From Candidatus Sericytochromatia bacterium (GTDB taxonomy: Bacteria > Cyanobacteriota > Sericytochromatia > JACMPN01), in contig JACMPN010000113.1 of assembly GCA_014377495.1 (NCBI GenBank), positions 1 through 6,427 on the forward strand: a stretch of DNA of 6,427 bases. Reading direction: 5' to 3'. Positions within the stretch are counted from its first letter, which is position 1. Each line of letters opens with the position of its first letter. The position numbers and the translations under genes are program-made. The notes beneath the pieces are model-generated. The model had not been told where the DNA came from, did not search any database, and worked only from the letters and a program-made list of their open reading frames with translations. Positions 5,828 through 6,427 of the stretch are shown here, piece after piece.

Positions 5828-5839
5828 GCGGTTTCCGCC
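5827..5839 (+). terminator. Compact hairpin at the permease stop codon
   Basis: GGCGG (5827-5831) and CCGCC (5835-5839) pair around a TTT loop, and the stem begins on the last base of the stop codon TAG. Only CTT follows, so the T tract is poor. It may be a weak terminator or a 3'-end stabilising hairpin. It is the only such structure before the next promoter region. Confidence 0.35.
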
Positions 5840-5863
5840 CTTGCGCACTGCCTGGCTGCTGAA

Positions 5864-5910
5864 TTTAACCTTGTTGATCAGCATTTAACCGAACCTTTAC
5901 GTCTATAACC
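5864..5910 (+). promoter_or_regulatory. Promoter with 20-bp-phased TTTAACC repeats, Pho-box-like
   Basis: TTTAACC occurs at 5864-5870 and 5884-5890, and TATAACC at 5904-5910, so the three copies are spaced by exactly 20 bp. The third gives TATAAC (5904-5909), a five-of-six match to the -10 hexamer. No good -35 element lies 16-18 bases upstream; the second TTTAACC sits there instead, as expected of an activator-dependent promoter. TTTAACCG (5884) and CTTTACGT (5895) are 11 bp apart, like the tandem 8-mers of the cyanobacterial Pho box. A 6-bp inverted repeat, TGCTGA (5857-5862) with TCAGCA (5878-5883), overlaps the region. It would drive the gene starting at 5958. Confidence 0.45.
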
Positions 5911-5956
5911 TTTGGGACCCCCGGCCTGGATTGGGGTAGGTCACTCCCAGAGGTTT

Positions 5957-6050
5957 CATGGTCACCATCTCGTCGGTCCGCCCCACCGCCAGTCTGCAGG
6001 CCTACACGCCCGCAGCGGCGCCGGCTGTGCGGACCCAGACGGTGACCATG
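5957..6050 (+). repeat. 10-bp inverted repeat enclosing the start codon at 5958
   Basis: CATGGTCACC (5957-5966) covers the start codon and is perfectly complementary to GGTGACCATG (6041-6050) inside the gene, 74 bases further on. In RNA the two would hide the start codon. The first arm is also part of the odd palindrome ATGGT-C-ACCAT (5958-5968). Both arms encode related residues (MVT and VTM), so chance is possible. Confidence 0.3.
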
Positions 6051-6427
6051 GCGAGCGACGAGTTGCAGCTTGGCAGTGTCAGCCGGATGACGATGGGGGC
6101 GATGCCGTCCTCAGACCTCAGCCGCCTGGCCATCAACGTCGGCACCTCCGGCTACACGGGGATCATGTACGCCACGGGCCACTCGGCCCGCCTGGCCGGC
6201 GGTGCCACACCGTGGTTGAGCCGGGGGTTTGCCGCCTTTTCCGCAGTCACGGGCGTCATCGACCTGAACAGCGAGCTGCGCTCGACCACCAAGCGGCCCA
6301 CCTGGGCCCGGGGCCTCGTCCTCGCCGGTGGCTACCTGGCCACGACGGGCAGTGTCATCGGCGTGCTCGGCGGCATCCTGCCCGGCGTCTGCATCGCCGC
6401 CGTCGGCTCGGTCATCCAGGCGGTCGG
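5958..6427 (+). CDS. Unknown protein, 3' end cut by the window edge
   Basis: The frame is open from ATG 5958 to the last base, giving 156 codons and no stop, so the gene continues beyond the window. I do not recognise the family. Residues 1-50 are polar and rich in Ala, Pro, Thr and Ser, with no signal peptide, and look disordered. Residues 51-106 are mixed, with SDLSRLAINVGTSGYTGIMY (52-71) and ATPWLSRGFAAFSAVTGVID (83-102) moderately hydrophobic. After a basic stretch (RSTTKRPTWAR, 108-118) come two Gly/Ala-rich hydrophobic segments, about 119-139 and 140-156, probably a membrane hairpin. Only one cysteine (Cys145) is seen. AGAGG (5949-5953) lies four bases before the ATG, and a promoter candidate with TATAAC at 5904-5909 lies upstream. 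The G+C pattern at third codon positions is strong, which supports real coding. Confidence 0.72.
   Translation, partial: MVTISSVRPTASLQAYTPAAAPAVRTQTVTMASDELQLGSVSRMTMGAMPSSDLSRLAINVGTSGYTGIMYATGHSARLAGGATPWLSRGFAAFSAVTGVIDLNSELRSTTKRPTWARGLVLAGGYLATTGSVIGVLGGILPGVCIAAVGSVIQAV

Overview
The window is GC-rich bacterial DNA with dense coding. It carries five complete genes and one gene cut by the right edge. No tRNA, rRNA, CRISPR array, insertion sequence or transposase is visible. No gene-free stretch exceeds about 200 bases. The lineage cannot be fixed from the sequence. The partial right-hand protein (Ala/Pro-rich N-terminus, then Gly/Ala-rich hydrophobic segments) loosely recalls proteins I associate with non-photosynthetic relatives of Cyanobacteria (Sericytochromatia and similar groups), and a TTTAACC repeat upstream of it resembles the cyanobacterial Pho box. 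Both are weak hints.

Layout: (1) 1-189 is a leader with two operator-like palindromes and a weak promoter candidate, in front of an SDR oxidoreductase (190-954, +). (2) A small lipoprotein of unknown function follows (1149-1679, +) and ends at a convincing intrinsic terminator (1721-1741). (3) Converging on it is a two-gene minus-strand operon. Its first gene is a glutamine-synthetase-fold amine ligase (2909-4267), and 21 bases downstream is an iron-type alcohol dehydrogenase (1775-2887). (4) A 198-base divergent region rich in inverted repeats separates this operon from an ethanolamine permease (4466-5827, +). (5) A 130-base promoter region with 20-bp-phased repeats precedes an unknown gene (5958 to the edge, +).

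The coherent unit is 1775-5827. The permease would import ethanolamine. The ligase has lost the ammonium-site glutamate (Trp317 stands in its place), lacks the DGSSI motif and lacks the adenylylation tyrosine, so it probably glutamylates an amine. With this neighbour the best guess is gamma-glutamylethanolamide, as known for Streptomyces GlnA4. The iron alcohol dehydrogenase could then oxidise the free hydroxyl of that conjugate. This would be an ethanolamine route without the B12-dependent EutBC lyase. The aldehyde dehydrogenase and the gamma-glutamyl hydrolase it would need are not in the window.

The most unusual structural signal is the 5' leader of the ligase gene. Its Shine-Dalgarno sequence lies in a 10-bp hairpin. 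The anti-SD arm of that hairpin is also perfectly complementary over 9 bases to an upstream segment. This is the layout of a translational RNA switch; I do not recognise it as a known riboswitch class.
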